From positions 496,001 through 560,000 of the forward strand of contig NZ_CP017580.1 in assembly GCF_001806325.1 (NCBI RefSeq): a stretch of DNA of 64,000 nt, in the 5' to 3' direction. The notes under the pieces were generated by a model. It saw only the letters and a program-made list of their open reading frames with translations, was not told the DNA's origin and searched no databases. This document shows positions 8,306-17,647 of this stretch, piece after piece (the first letter of the stretch is position 1; every line of letters starts with the position of its first letter). The DNA is from Curtobacterium sp. BH-2-1-1 (GTDB lineage: Bacteria > Actinomycetota > Actinomycetes > Actinomycetales > Microbacteriaceae). Made by a program: the position numbers and the translations under genes.

Positions 8306-9514
8306 ATGCCCCGCACCGAGCACCCCTGGCCGTCCCACACCACCGTCACGCTGCCCTGGCGCAGCAGCGTGCGCGGCCAGCGGCACGACCGCGAGACGAC
8401 GTCGGTGGTGGCGTCGGTCCCGCCGCGCATCGCCCGGCTCCCCTGGTCCCCGGACGCCGACACCGCAGCGCTGCTCGACCGCGCCGCCGCCGTGCTCGTG
8501 CACCTCGACGAGCACCACGGCGACCGGCTCGCCGTGCTCGGTCGCGTGCTCGACCGGACCGAGGCCGTCGCGACCTCCCGCATCGAGGACGAGCACGCCA
8601 CGCTCGACGACCTCGCGCGGGCCGTCGTCGGCGTCCGGGCGAACCGCAGCGCGACGGCGATGGTCCGGGCCGGCGGGGCGATCGAGACGCTCGTGTCCTC
8701 CGCGGCGTCCGGCACGATCACGGAACGGGCGCTGCTCGCGGCCCACCACCGGCTCCTGCGCGACGACCCGGTCGACGGCCGGGACACCGGACGCTGGCGG
8801 GACGTGCAGAACTGGATCGGCGGCGGCGCCACGCCCCGGCTCGCGCGCCACGTCCCGCCGCCGGCAGCGCTCGTGCCAGAGCTGATGGACGACCTGTTCG
8901 CGTTCCTCCACCGCGACGACCTGCACCCGATCGCGCAGGCGGCCATCGCGCACGCGCAGTTCGAGTCGATCCACCCGTTCACCGACGGCAACGGGCGGAT
9001 CGGCCGCGCGCTCGTCGCCGCCGTGCTCCGGCGTCGTGGCCTCGCTCGGACCGTCACGGTGCCGGTCGCGACCGCCCTGGTCGCCGAGCGGGACCGGTAC
9101 TTCTGGCACCTCGACCGGTACCGTCGTGGTGTCGTCGACGAGTGGGTCCGTGACGTCGCGATCGCGATCGGCACGGTGTGCGACGAAGCCACGGTCACGG
9201 CGCTGCTCCTCGACGAGGCCGCCGTCCCCCGCGGGTCGCGGTGGTGGCCGACCCGGGCGCACGACGCCGTCGCCCGGACCCTCCTCGACGATCCCGTCGT
9301 CACCGAGGACCACCTCGAGCAGCTGCTCGGCGACGACGCCCGCTCGATCGACACCGTGACCGACGACCTCTGCCGCGCCGGGGTGCTGCGGCCGGTGACC
9401 GAGCGGCGCCGTCGCCGAGCGTGGCTCGCGGTGGCCGTCGCCGACGAGGTGACGGCCTTCACCGACCGCGTCCACGACGCCGTCACACACCGGGCGAATA
9501 GGGTGGGGTGGTGA
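8306..9514 (+). CDS. Fic-domain protein with N-terminal Fic/DOC domain
   Basis: A 402-residue Fic protein, likely an AMP-transferase (or de-AMPylase) that modifies hydroxyl groups on target proteins; the target is unknown. The full active-site motif HPFTDGNGRIGR spans 223-234 with catalytic His223. Residues 90-95 (TSRIED) fit the class II autoinhibitory pattern S/T-x3-E-G/N, except that the last residue is Asp. A C-terminal winged-helix-like region (about 300-390) is common in this family. ATG 8306 has a strong GGAGG at 8296-8300. The stop overlaps the GTG of the peptidase gene, so the two are translationally coupled. Confidence 0.9.
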   Translation: MPRTEHPWPSHTTVTLPWRSSVRGQRHDRETTSVVASVPPRIARLPWSPDADTAALLDRAAAVLVHLDEHHGDRLAVLGRVLDRTEAVATSRIEDEHATLDDLARAVVGVRANRSATAMVRAGGAIETLVSSAASGTITERALLAAHHRLLRDDPVDGRDTGRWRDVQNWIGGGATPRLARHVPPPAALVPELMDDLFAFLHRDDLHPIAQAAIAHAQFESIHPFTDGNGRIGRALVAAVLRRRGLARTVTVPVATALVAERDRYFWHLDRYRRGVVDEWVRDVAIAIGTVCDEATVTALLLDEAAVPRGSRWWPTRAHDAVARTLLDDPVVTEDHLEQLLGDDARSIDTVTDDLCRAGVLRPVTERRRRRAWLAVAVADEVTAFTDRVHDAVTHRANRVGW

Positions 9515-11655
9515 GCACCGAGCACGCCCAGGCCACCCCGCCCACCGCCGCCAAGCGGCCCGTGACGCGGACCCACCACGGCATCGACTTCGTCGACGAC
9601 TACGAGTGGCTGCGCGACAAGGAGTCGCCGGACACCCTGGCCTACCTCGAAGCCGAGAACCGCCACACCGAGCAGGCGACGGCGCACCTCGACGGACTGC
9701 GCGACCGGATCTTCGCCGAGGTGAAGAACCGCGTGCAGGAGACCGACCTCTCGGTGCCCGTCCGCATGGGCGACTGGTGGTACTTCACGCGCACGGCCGA
9801 GGGCAGCCAGTACGGCGTGCACTGCCGTGCGCCGATCAGCGGGCCGGACGACTGGACCCCGCCTGCCGTGACCGAGGGCGAAGCGACGCTCCCCGGCGAG
9901 CAGGTCGTCCTCGACGGCAACGCGCTCGCGGACGGGCACGACTTCTTCTCGCTGGGCTCCTACGACATCAGCGACGACGGCACACGGCTCGTCTACGGCA
10001 TCGACGTCGAGGGCGACGAGCGGTACACCCTGCACGTGCGGGACCTCACGACCGGCACCGACCTCGGCGACGAGATCCCGAACACCGGCTCCGGGGCGAC
10101 GTTCGACCCGTCCGGGCGCTTCGTGTTCTACCCGACCGTCGACGACTCCTGGCGGCCCGACCGCATCTGGCGGCACACCGTGGGCAGCCCGGCGGCCGAC
10201 GACGTCGTCGTGTTCGAGGAGCCGGACGACCGCTACTGGGTCGGCGTCGGGGTCACCCGGTCGTCGCAGTACATCGTGATCGAGCTCGGGTCGAAGATCA
10301 CCTCCGAGGCGCTCGTCCTCGACGCGGCCGACCCCACCGGCGAGTTCCAGGTCGTGTGGCCCCGGCGCGAGGGCGTCGAGTACGAGATCGAGCACGCGAT
10401 CGTGGGCGGCAGCGACCGGTTCCTCGTCCTGCACAACGACGGTGCCGAGAACTTCGAGCTCGTCGACGTCCCCGCGGACGACCCCACGTCGGAGCGTGAC
10501 CGGCGGGTCGTCGTCGCGCACCACGCCGAGCGTCGGATCGAGGCGGTGGACGCCTTCGCCGGACACCTCGCGCTCGAGTACCGGTCCGAGGCGCTCCCCC
10601 GCGTCGCGATCATCCCGATCGAGGGCGACGGCTACGGCGACGCGCACGAGGTCCCCTTCGACGAGGCACTGTTCTCGGCCGGGCTCGGTGGCAACCCGGA
10701 GTGGGACCAGCCGACGCTCCGGATCGGGTTCACCTCGTTCGTCACCCCGTCCGAGGTGAGCGACCTCGACCTCGCGACCGGCGAGGTCACGGTCCTGAAG
10801 CGTCAGCCCGTGCTCGGCGGCTACGACCCGGCCGACTACGTCCAGGAGCGCGACTGGGCCACCGCCGACGACGGTACCCGCGTGCCGATCTCCCTCGTGT
10901 GGCGCCGTGACGCGGTCGACATCGACCGTCCGGCCCCGCTGCACCTCTACGGCTACGGCTCGTACGAGCACTCGATCGACCCCGGGTTCAGCGTCATGCG
11001 CCTGTCGATGCTCGACCGCGGCGTCGTGTTCGCCGTCGCCCACGTTCGCGGTGGCGGCGAGATGGGTCGGCACTGGTACGAGAACGGCAAGACCCTCACG
11101 AAGAAGAACACCTTCTCCGACTTCGTCGCGGTCGCCACGCACCTGATCGACACCGGACGCACCACCGCCGACCGCCTCGTCGCCGAGGGCGGCAGCGCGG
11201 GCGGGCTCCTGATGGGCGCTGTGGCGAACCTCGCCCCGGAACGGTTCGCCGGGATCCTCGCGGCGGTGCCCTTCGTCGACGCGTTGACGAGCATCCTCGA
11301 CCCCGACCTGCCGCTGACGGTCATCGAGTGGGACGAGTGGGGCGACCCGCTGCACGACCCCGAGGTCTACCGGTACATGAGCGAGTACTCGCCGTACGAG
11401 AACGTCCGCGACGACGCGCAGTACCCGAAGATCCTCGCCGTGACGTCCATCAACGACACCCGTGTGCTGTACGTCGAGCCCGCCAAGTGGACCGCGAAGC
11501 TGCGGGAGGTCGGCGCTCCGGTGCTGCTCAAGACCGAGATGGCAGCGGGGCACGGCGGGGTCAGCGGCCGGTACGCCTCGTGGAAGGAGCGGGCGTTCGA
11601 GCTCGCCTGGCTCCTCGACGTCCTGGGGCTGGCGGACGAGGCGCCCGCCGCGTGA
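9511..11655 (+). CDS. ptrB: Prolyl oligopeptidase family serine peptidase (protease II type)
   Basis: A 714-residue S9A-family oligopeptidase: an N-terminal seven-bladed beta-propeller (about 70-430) gates an alpha/beta-hydrolase domain. The catalytic triad is visible as Ser562 in GGSAGG, Asp649 in NDTRV and His681 in GHGG. RYMSEYSPYENV and the HVRGGGEMG oxyanion region match protease II, which cleaves short peptides after basic residues in the cytoplasm. No signal peptide is present. GTG 9511 overlaps the Fic stop in a GTGA arrangement; GTG 9508 is an equally readable alternative one codon earlier. A hairpin follows the gene. Confidence 0.92.
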   Translation: MSTEHAQATPPTAAKRPVTRTHHGIDFVDDYEWLRDKESPDTLAYLEAENRHTEQATAHLDGLRDRIFAEVKNRVQETDLSVPVRMGDWWYFTRTAEGSQYGVHCRAPISGPDDWTPPAVTEGEATLPGEQVVLDGNALADGHDFFSLGSYDISDDGTRLVYGIDVEGDERYTLHVRDLTTGTDLGDEIPNTGSGATFDPSGRFVFYPTVDDSWRPDRIWRHTVGSPAADDVVVFEEPDDRYWVGVGVTRSSQYIVIELGSKITSEALVLDAADPTGEFQVVWPRREGVEYEIEHAIVGGSDRFLVLHNDGAENFELVDVPADDPTSERDRRVVVAHHAERRIEAVDAFAGHLALEYRSEALPRVAIIPIEGDGYGDAHEVPFDEALFSAGLGGNPEWDQPTLRIGFTSFVTPSEVSDLDLATGEVTVLKRQPVLGGYDPADYVQERDWATADDGTRVPISLVWRRDAVDIDRPAPLHLYGYGSYEHSIDPGFSVMRLSMLDRGVVFAVAHVRGGGEMGRHWYENGKTLTKKNTFSDFVAVATHLIDTGRTTADRLVAEGGSAGGLLMGAVANLAPERFAGILAAVPFVDALTSILDPDLPLTVIEWDEWGDPLHDPEVYRYMSEYSPYENVRDDAQYPKILAVTSINDTRVLYVEPAKWTAKLREVGAPVLLKTEMAAGHGGVSGRYASWKERAFELAWLLDVLGLADEAPAA

Positions 11656-11662
11656 CGACTTC

Positions 11663-11713
11663 GTGAGCAGGAATGGTCGGGTTGCCCGTGGGCACCCGAC
11701 CATTTCTGCTCAC
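11663..11713. terminator. Long hairpin between convergent genes
   Basis: Arms 11663-11685 (GTGAGCAG...) and 11690-11713 (...CTGCTCAC) pair almost completely around a short GTGG-type loop. It lies between the convergent peptidase and CYTH-CHAD genes and likely terminates both. No T-run is seen. Confidence 0.75.
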
Positions 11714-11740
11714 CAAGCGAGCGCGCGAGCGCGCGGCGCG

Positions 11741-13270
11741 TCACACGCGGTTGAGCGCGTGCACCGCCTCGTCGTAGGACTCCTCTGCGAGGCGCACCCG
11801 GTCACCCGCGAGCACCCCGTACCCGAACGTGCCCTCGCCGCCGCGCTCGGCGATCGCCGCGTTCGTGCGCAGCGTGTCGAGCGCGTGCAGGGAGCGCACC
11901 CGCTCGGTGAGGACGTCGGCCGCCGTCCCGATCCGCTTCCACAGTGCGTGCGGGAACGCGTCGTCGCCGAGCACGTCCATCGTCAGGCGCGCGCGCATCG
12001 TCGCCTGCCAGGCGGCCTCGGTCGTGGCGCGGTCGGCGGCCTCACGCGCAGCGGCGGTGTCCGAGGTGTCGTCGGCGACCGCGGCGCGCACGAGTTCGCG
12101 GACCTCCGGCTTCACCTGGGCGACGACGTCCTGCGCGACCTTCTTCGGCGAACGGAGGGCCCACGCGGTCGGTGCGGGTCGCTCGACCGCGTCGTCGAGG
12201 GCGTCGAGGAGCTCGAGGAACGGCTCGCCGTGCAGGAACGCCACGACGTCCCGGACCGACTGGTCGCGACGTTCGCGGGTGGCCGCCAGGATCCGCTCGC
12301 GCGTCATGGCGTCGACGAGCTCGTCCTGCGCCGGGGTCGACGCGCGCGGCAGCCGGTCGATGAGGTACTCCGCCAACGCAGCGCGCGCGGTGACGGCGGC
12401 GAGTCCGTCCGCCCCCGCGGCAGCGCGGTCGACGGCGTCGCCGGCGGCGAACGCCGGACGGTACGCGCCGAGGATCGCGGCGATCTCGAGGGCGGTCTCG
12501 GCCGCCTGCCGGAGGTCGGTGGCGTCGCCGGAGCGGAGCCGCGCCTCCTGGGCGAGGAGCGCGGCGCGGAGCTTCCGCAGCCGCTTCACCAGCACGCGTG
12601 CGGTCGTTCCCTTGTCCGGCTTGTCCTCGGCATGGAGGCGCGGTGCCGGTGCTCCTGCCAGCCCACGTGCCAGCTTGGACGAGACGGCGGCGGGGCCGGC
12701 GCCGACGGCGGCGAAGCGCCCGTCCAGCGACGCGAAGAGCTCGTGGGCGACCTGCGGGTCGACGCCGCCGACGATCTCGACCTCGACCTCGCGCCAGGTG
12801 CGCGGGGTCTCGGGGGCGTCGTCGTCGAGCCGCGTCGCGCGGACCTGGTCGTCGGCGAGCTCGGCGATCTGGTCGCCGTCCTCGTCGAGCAGCCGCGTCA
12901 CCGTGCGGGTCGTCGCGATCCGGACCACCGGGTGGAGGCCCCGGCCACGGCGCTCGGTGAAGAGTGCGGCGAGGACCTCGTCGGGGACGGTGTCGGCGTC
13001 GTCGGTGAGCGGGAAGTGCTGCTCGTGCCTGACGGTGTCGGACGAGGCGCGCTTGATGTGCCAGCCGGCGTCGGGGCCACCGGTCCGGCGGCGCACCGTC
13101 ACGCGGGCGGCCACGAGGTCGTACCGCTCGGTGTCCCAGTACGTCGCGTCGAGGTCGAACGGCTCCTGGTGCTCGGTGCGGATGATGCCGCCGATGCCGA
13201 CGAGGTCCGGCAGGGCACCGCCCTCGGGCAGGTCGTAGGTTCGCTCGATCTCGAGGTGCGTGTCGCTCAC
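11741..13270 (-). CDS. CYTH and CHAD domain-containing protein
   Basis: A 509-residue protein: an N-terminal CYTH domain (about 3-200, triphosphate tunnel fold, with the entry motif EIER in place of the usual ExExK) followed by a helical CHAD domain (about 215-495) rich in conserved His and Arg. CHAD domains bind inorganic polyphosphate, and CYTH domains hydrolyse or bind triphosphates, so a role in polyphosphate metabolism is inferred. The GTG start at 13270 follows AGGA with good spacing. It is divergent from the mycoredoxin gene. A one-mismatch copy of the dispersed 15-mer lies within the CHAD part. Confidence 0.9.
   Translation of the reverse strand: MSDTHLEIERTYDLPEGGALPDLVGIGGIIRTEHQEPFDLDATYWDTERYDLVAARVTVRRRTGGPDAGWHIKRASSDTVRHEQHFPLTDDADTVPDEVLAALFTERRGRGLHPVVRIATTRTVTRLLDEDGDQIAELADDQVRATRLDDDAPETPRTWREVEVEIVGGVDPQVAHELFASLDGRFAAVGAGPAAVSSKLARGLAGAPAPRLHAEDKPDKGTTARVLVKRLRKLRAALLAQEARLRSGDATDLRQAAETALEIAAILGAYRPAFAAGDAVDRAAAGADGLAAVTARAALAEYLIDRLPRASTPAQDELVDAMTRERILAATRERRDQSVRDVVAFLHGEPFLELLDALDDAVERPAPTAWALRSPKKVAQDVVAQVKPEVRELVRAAVADDTSDTAAAREAADRATTEAAWQATMRARLTMDVLGDDAFPHALWKRIGTAADVLTERVRSLHALDTLRTNAAIAERGGEGTFGYGVLAGDRVRLAEESYDEAVHALNRV
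12539..12553 (-). repeat. Dispersed 15-mer, one mismatch
   Basis: Reverse-strand copy in the CYTH-CHAD gene, sense to the gene, read as Gln-Glu-Ala-Arg. Fourteen of 15 bases match GTCCAGGAGGCGCGG. Coincidence with ordinary coding sequence is possible for this single copy. Confidence 0.55.
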
Positions 13271-13330
13271 GCGGTCCTGTCTACCAGGGCTTCCCGGTGT
13301 TCCCCGAACCGGCGGGGTTAGCCTGAGCAC

Positions 13331-13603
13331 ATGAGCGAGACGATCACCCGCGACGCGTTCGTGCCGGAGGCCGGCGCCGTCACGATGTTCACGACCAGCT
13401 GGTGCGGCTACTGCGCGCGCCTGAAGAACCAGATGTCCAAGGCCGGGGTCCCCTACCGCGAGGTCGACATCGAGCAGACGCCCGGCACGGCCGAACTCGT
13501 CGCCGAGGTCAACGGCGGCAACCAGACCGTGCCGACGCTGGTGTTCCCCGACGGCAGCACGGCGACGAACCCCTCGCTCGCCGAGGTCCAGTCGCGCATC
13601 TGA
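13331..13603 (+). CDS. mrx1: Mycoredoxin (glutaredoxin-like protein)
   Basis: A 90-residue thioredoxin-fold oxidoreductase of the mycoredoxin-1 type, which uses mycothiol to reduce mixed disulfides on cytoplasmic proteins. The active site is Cys25-Gly-Tyr-Cys28, as in mycobacterial and corynebacterial Mrx1. The cis-proline segment QTVPTLVF and the GSTATNPS tail region are as expected. ATG 13331 begins directly after AGCAC and no strong Shine-Dalgarno sequence is seen. Length and start agree with the family. Confidence 0.93.
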   Translation: MSETITRDAFVPEAGAVTMFTTSWCGYCARLKNQMSKAGVPYREVDIEQTPGTAELVAEVNGGNQTVPTLVFPDGSTATNPSLAEVQSRI

Positions 13604-13622
13604 CACCGCGGGCGCCCACGTC

Positions 13623-13683
13623 GAACCACGAAACCGACATCGAACCAGGCCGAAGCCCCGGTTCGATGTCGGTTTCGTGGTTC
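13623..13683. terminator. Perfect 24-bp inverted repeat between convergent genes
   Basis: Arms 13623-13646 and 13660-13683 are perfect complements around a 13-nt loop. It sits between the convergent mycoredoxin and helicase genes and is a probable bidirectional terminator. The arms include CCGACATCG and CGATGTCGG, resembling the CGACA-type hairpins elsewhere in the window. Confidence 0.8.
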
Positions 13684-13726
13684 ACAGCCGGGCGCGCCAC
13701 GCGTCACGCGCCGGACGGCGCCGGCC

Positions 13727-15856
13727 CTAGCCGCGCTCCAGTGCCTCGGTCAGCAGCGCCGCCATCGCGTCGAGCTGGATGTCGCCGGAGTCGACGATCT
13801 CCTCGTCCGAGCCGTCGAGCGCGCGGGCGGCCAGGGACGCCTTCGAGTCGATGAGCTCGGCGATCTTGGTGTCGATCGTCTGGGCGGCGATGATGCGCCA
13901 CGCCGTGACGGGCTCCTCCTGCCCGATGCGGTGCACGCGGTCGATTGCCTGGGTCTGCTCGGCGCTCGTCCACGACAGCTCAGCGAGCACGACGTTCGAC
14001 GACACCTGCAGGTTCAGGCCGACGCCCGCCGCGGTGAGCGAGCAGACGATCACGGCGACGTCGGGGTCGTTCACGAACGAGTCGATCTCGGCCGTGCGCT
14101 GCGCCGGCGTCTGGTCGCCCCGGACCGTCGCGGTGCGGAGGTGTCGACGTGCGAACACCTCTTCCGCCTGGTCCATGACGTCGAGGTGCTTCGCAAAGAA
14201 CACGACCTTGCCGACGTTCGAGGCGAGCTGCGCCGCGTAGTCCGCCGCGAGCTGTGCCTTGGCCCGGCCGATGCGCCGCACCATCGAGAACACGTTCTCC
14301 CCGGTCGGCGAGGCGTCCTGGTCCTCGAGCTCCCAGCGCGCGACCTGGCGGACGAGCTTGTGGTCGATGCCGACGACCGGGTCCTGCCCGGTGCGGGCGT
14401 CGAGCGCCTGGTGGTACCGCTTGACGAGCTTCGCGGTGAGCTCGCGCTCGGCGTCGCGGATCGAGCGGCCGACCTCGTCGTCGAGTTCGACGGGGATGTC
14501 GGCGATCCGACGTGCCGGGATGTCCGCGGCGACGTCGACCTTGCGGCGGCGGACGATGCCCTGGTCGATGACGGCCTTGCGCGCCTCGACGAAGAAGCCC
14601 GGGTCGGCCGGCGTCAGGCCGATCTCCTCGAGCTCGTTCATGAGCTTGGCGCGCGGCTTCTTGTCGTCGATCCAGCCGAGGTACTCCCAGATGGTGCGGA
14701 AGTCCTCGACCGAGTTGATCAGCGGCGTACCGGTGAGGGCCATCAGCAGCGGCGACGCGGTGCGCGACCGGATCGCCTCGGCGAGCTGCAGCACGAACTT
14801 CGAGCGCTGCGAGTCCTTGTTCTTGATGAAGTGCGCCTCGTCGACGACCATGCCCTTGAACCCGAAGTTCCCGAGCCAGCCGGCGTGCCGGTCGAGGATC
14901 TCGTAGTTCACGATGACGATGTCGGCGAACCCGTCGAGGTCGTCCCCGTCGCCGTGGATGACCGTGGCGGTGCGGTTCGGGACCCAGCGGGCGGCCTCCC
15001 GCTTCCAGTTCGTCTTGACGACGTTCGGCACGACGACCAGCAGCGGGAAGGCGTTCGCGGCCTCGGCGGCGAGGAGCGACTGCGCGGTCTTGCCGAGGCC
15101 GGGCTCGTCGGCGAGCAGGAACGTGCGGTGGCCCTGCGCCGCGGCGGCGATGAGCTCCGCCTGGTGCTTCATGAGCGTGGTGCCCGACCGCGAGTGCAGC
15201 GTCGTGGGCTCCGGCAGCGGCATCGTCGCCGCTCCCCCGCCCGCGCCGTACTCGAACGACTTGAACAGCGGGCCGAACAGCTCCCAGTTCGCCAGGCGAC
15301 GCGGGTGCGCGACGGGCTGATCGGCGAGCGCGAAGTCCGGCGGCAGGAACGGGTTCGCGAGCTGTCGCTGCACGACCGCCTGCGGCACGACCGCACGCAC
15401 CGGGCTCTCCACCGTCGGCGAGGGCTCCGCCGCGATGACGAGTTCCTCGGGCTGCAGCTCCATGCCGCCCGCGATCATCATGTCGCGCTTCACGGTGCGG
15501 GTCGTCTCGCTGACCGACGCCTCTTCCGTGAGGAGCTGGATCACGCTGGTGTCCCGCGCCGCGGTCTTCGCGAGGATCGTCGCGACGCCGTCGAGCCGCT
15601 TGAGCTGCTCGGCGCGCTGCGAGTCGGTGAGTTCGGTGTCCGCCTTGACCCGTGCGCGCTCCTCGCGCATGAGCAGGGCGACCGCCTGGAACTTCGAACG
15701 GTTCGACGCCTTGAGCGGTCCACGCTGCGCCGCCGCCTCGACCTCGCGCACGGCGCGGGCGAGCACGGGGATGACGCCGTCGTTGTCGAGCGGCCTGGTG
15801 CGACGCGACGCGGTCCGCGTCCCGCCGGCTGCTCGCCGGGTGCCTGATCGAGCCAA
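13727..15856 (-). CDS. SNF2-family DEAD/DEAH-box helicase
   Basis: A 709-residue SNF2/Rad54-type ATPase, probably a DNA translocase that remodels protein-DNA complexes or branched DNA. Two RecA lobes are visible: Walker A in DEPGLGKT, DEAH in VVDEAHF, LTGTP (motif III), then the C-terminal lobe with QAIDRVHRIGQ (motif VI). The N-terminal ~180 residues are helical and unassigned. TTG 15856 is chosen because it follows an AGGAGG with ideal spacing; extending upstream to 16126 would add an Arg/Gly-rich stretch of non-coding appearance. It could be a stand-alone repair or defence helicase; no nuclease partner is adjacent. Confidence 0.9.
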   Translation of the reverse strand: MARSGTRRAAGGTRTASRRTRPLDNDGVIPVLARAVREVEAAAQRGPLKASNRSKFQAVALLMREERARVKADTELTDSQRAEQLKRLDGVATILAKTAARDTSVIQLLTEEASVSETTRTVKRDMMIAGGMELQPEELVIAAEPSPTVESPVRAVVPQAVVQRQLANPFLPPDFALADQPVAHPRRLANWELFGPLFKSFEYGAGGGAATMPLPEPTTLHSRSGTTLMKHQAELIAAAAQGHRTFLLADEPGLGKTAQSLLAAEAANAFPLLVVVPNVVKTNWKREAARWVPNRTATVIHGDGDDLDGFADIVIVNYEILDRHAGWLGNFGFKGMVVDEAHFIKNKDSQRSKFVLQLAEAIRSRTASPLLMALTGTPLINSVEDFRTIWEYLGWIDDKKPRAKLMNELEEIGLTPADPGFFVEARKAVIDQGIVRRRKVDVAADIPARRIADIPVELDDEVGRSIRDAERELTAKLVKRYHQALDARTGQDPVVGIDHKLVRQVARWELEDQDASPTGENVFSMVRRIGRAKAQLAADYAAQLASNVGKVVFFAKHLDVMDQAEEVFARRHLRTATVRGDQTPAQRTAEIDSFVNDPDVAVIVCSLTAAGVGLNLQVSSNVVLAELSWTSAEQTQAIDRVHRIGQEEPVTAWRIIAAQTIDTKIAELIDSKASLAARALDGSDEEIVDSGDIQLDAMAALLTEALERG

Positions 15857-16322
15857 CGCTCCTCCTGTTCCGCCCGTTCGTGCGGGCGAGCCGCCCCGCG
15901 GGGCGGAAGTCCTGAACCGGCGCCTGGCACGGCTCCGGTGTTCCGGGGGCCACCGTGGCCCACCGCTTCGCCGGTCCCCGTCCGGGGGACGTGGAGTCCC
16001 GCGGACCGTTCCCATCGCGGCCACCGGGTGGGGCCGGATGCGACGGTCCGCGCCGGGATCCGGCGCCGTCACACGCACGTGATGCCCCCTCGGAGCGATC
16101 ACGGACCCGGTTCCCACGTCGGTCAAGTGACCGACTGCTGCGTCCGGAATCGACGCGGCACGCGGGAACGCGGTGCGTGCGCGCTCAGTTTACTCCCCGA
16201 CCACCGACGGAGGCGACTCGACGACGCCCGCGCGAGTCGCGCCTCCTGGGATCCGCCTGCTGTCGGGTCCAGGAGGCGCGGTGCGGACCCGTCCCGCGAC
16301 CTGCGTCGCGCAGGTGGTCGCG
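15857..16322. other. 466-bp intergenic region without a gene
   Basis: No convincing ORF. It holds the AGGAGG ribosome site of the helicase at its left end, a leftward TAAACT -10-like hexamer (16187-16192) that would give a long helicase leader, the inverted 15-mer pair at 16237-16281, and a further small hairpin at 16299-16320 next to the end of the phosphotransferase gene. Confidence 0.6.
16237..16281. repeat. Inverted pair of the dispersed 15-mer; exact forward copy at 16267
   Basis: A reverse copy (16237-16250, CGCGCCTCCTGG core) and an exact forward copy (16267-16281) form a hairpin with about 12-bp arms and an 18-nt loop. It lies just past the 3' end of the phosphotransferase gene, so it probably acts as its terminator. 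Confidence 0.75.
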
Positions 16323-17567
16323 TCAGGCCTGTGGTGCGGAGCGCGGGCGGAGGAGCCCGTCGGACGGGACGATCGGCGTCGCCTCCGCGAGGGCCGCCTG
16401 CGTCGCCGCCAGCAGCTCCTCCGCGGTGTGGATGCCGTTCGCGGAACCGGTCGTGGCCTGGCCGCCGGCGTGCGCGAGCAGTTGCGCGCCGATCGCCGGG
16501 CCGATCCGGTCCGACTGGTCGGGGTTGCGCGCGATCCAGTCGCGCGCGACGGCGTCGGCGAGGCGTTCCGCGGCCGCCCCGCGCTCCGCGTCGCCGCGCG
16601 ACCGGTGCCACAGCCCCGTGACGACGAGGTGCGCCACCACGGCACCGATGTCGCGCACCGGGTAACCCCAGCCCGCCGTGTCGATGTCGAGCAGGCCGGA
16701 GATGCGCCACGGCTCGTCCTCGTCGACGAAGACCTGCTCGAGGTGCAGGTCGCCGTGCACGACCTGCTTCGTGGCCGTCGCCCAGCCGATCGAGCGTCGT
16801 CCGATGGCGTCGTAGAGCGCGTCGATCTCCTCGGCGTCCTGCGGCAGCGCGGCGACGAGGGTGCGGCGGTGCCAGTCGGCGTGGTCCATCGCGTCGGCGC
16901 GGGCCTGCTGCGTCATCGGGACCGTCGCGATCCGCCCGGTGAGCGCGGCGAGGGAGGCCACGAAGCGCGGGTCGTCCGCGATCTCGAGGATGCGGCTGCC
17001 GGCGGGGACCCCGCGGATGCGTTCGAGGACGAGCAGGCCGTCCCCACGGCTCGACAACACCCGCGGCACCGGCAGTCCGGCGGCGACGAACTGCTCGTGC
17101 GACTTCTCGATCGGGGCCACCCGGTGCGGACGCACGACCTTGAGGAAGAGGGTCCCCTCGGCGGCGTCGACCCGCACCACGGCACGCTTGCCCGGTCGGT
17201 ACGCCGCGACCGTGAGGGTCGGGTCGGTGACCGGCATGCCGAGCGTCGTGAGGAGCTCGGCGACGGCGTCGCGGTACGTCACCTGGGGCAGCACCGGCAG
17301 CCCGGGGTCGTTCGGGTACGCCCACACCGAGACCGGCTCGCCCGTCGCGGGGTCGGTGACGATCGCGCTGTTCTGGTCGTGGGTCCCGCCGGTGTCGACG
17401 TAGGTCAGGACCGTGGCGCGCTGGCCGTTGCGGTCCACGGTGTCGACCTCGTAGCCGTACAGGTAGCCGTTGCCCGAGGGTTCGACCGAGTGCGCGCGTG
17501 CGGCCACCACGGAGGTCCCGGAGCCGGCGAAGGCCTGCGGGATGACGCGCTCATGGTTGGGCCACAC
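16323..17567 (-). CDS. Aminoglycoside phosphotransferase-family kinase
   Basis: A 414-residue protein with a protein-kinase-like phosphotransferase domain. VVHGDLHLEQVF is the catalytic Brenner-type loop (catalytic Asp in HGDLH) and LLDIDTAGWG supplies the metal-binding Asp. About 110 extra residues precede the kinase N-lobe. The substrate is unknown; many actinobacterial members are sugar, maltose or choline kinases rather than resistance enzymes. The start is uncertain: GTG 17567 is used, giving VWPNHERVIP, with GTG 17612 and TTG 17579 as alternatives and no clear ribosome site. It is divergent from the FUSC-like gene. Confidence 0.82.
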   Translation of the reverse strand: MWPNHERVIPQAFAGSGTSVVAARAHSVEPSGNGYLYGYEVDTVDRNGQRATVLTYVDTGGTHDQNSAIVTDPATGEPVSVWAYPNDPGLPVLPQVTYRDAVAELLTTLGMPVTDPTLTVAAYRPGKRAVVRVDAAEGTLFLKVVRPHRVAPIEKSHEQFVAAGLPVPRVLSSRGDGLLVLERIRGVPAGSRILEIADDPRFVASLAALTGRIATVPMTQQARADAMDHADWHRRTLVAALPQDAEEIDALYDAIGRRSIGWATATKQVVHGDLHLEQVFVDEDEPWRISGLLDIDTAGWGYPVRDIGAVVAHLVVTGLWHRSRGDAERGAAAERLADAVARDWIARNPDQSDRIGPAIGAQLLAHAGGQATTGSANGIHTAEELLAATQAALAEATPIVPSDGLLRPRSAPQA

Positions 17568-17634
17568 GAGACCAGTCAACCGGACGGGGCGGGATTCGTC
17601 GCGTTCGTGCACGGCTCGGCGCGCGCACCGTGGC

Positions 17635-17640
17635 TACCGT
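17635..17640 (+). promoter_or_regulatory. TACCGT -10 box, leaderless start
   Basis: This -10-like hexamer ends 7 nt before GTG 17648, which would place transcription initiation on or next to the start codon. No ribosome site is present, supporting a leaderless mRNA. Confidence 0.5.
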
Positions 17641-17647
17641 GGTCGTC

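Noticed and set aside
15857..16126. N-terminal extension of the SNF2 helicase to 16126
   Set aside because: Arg/Gly-rich, compositionally non-coding; TTG 15856 has a strong AGGAGG at ideal spacing.
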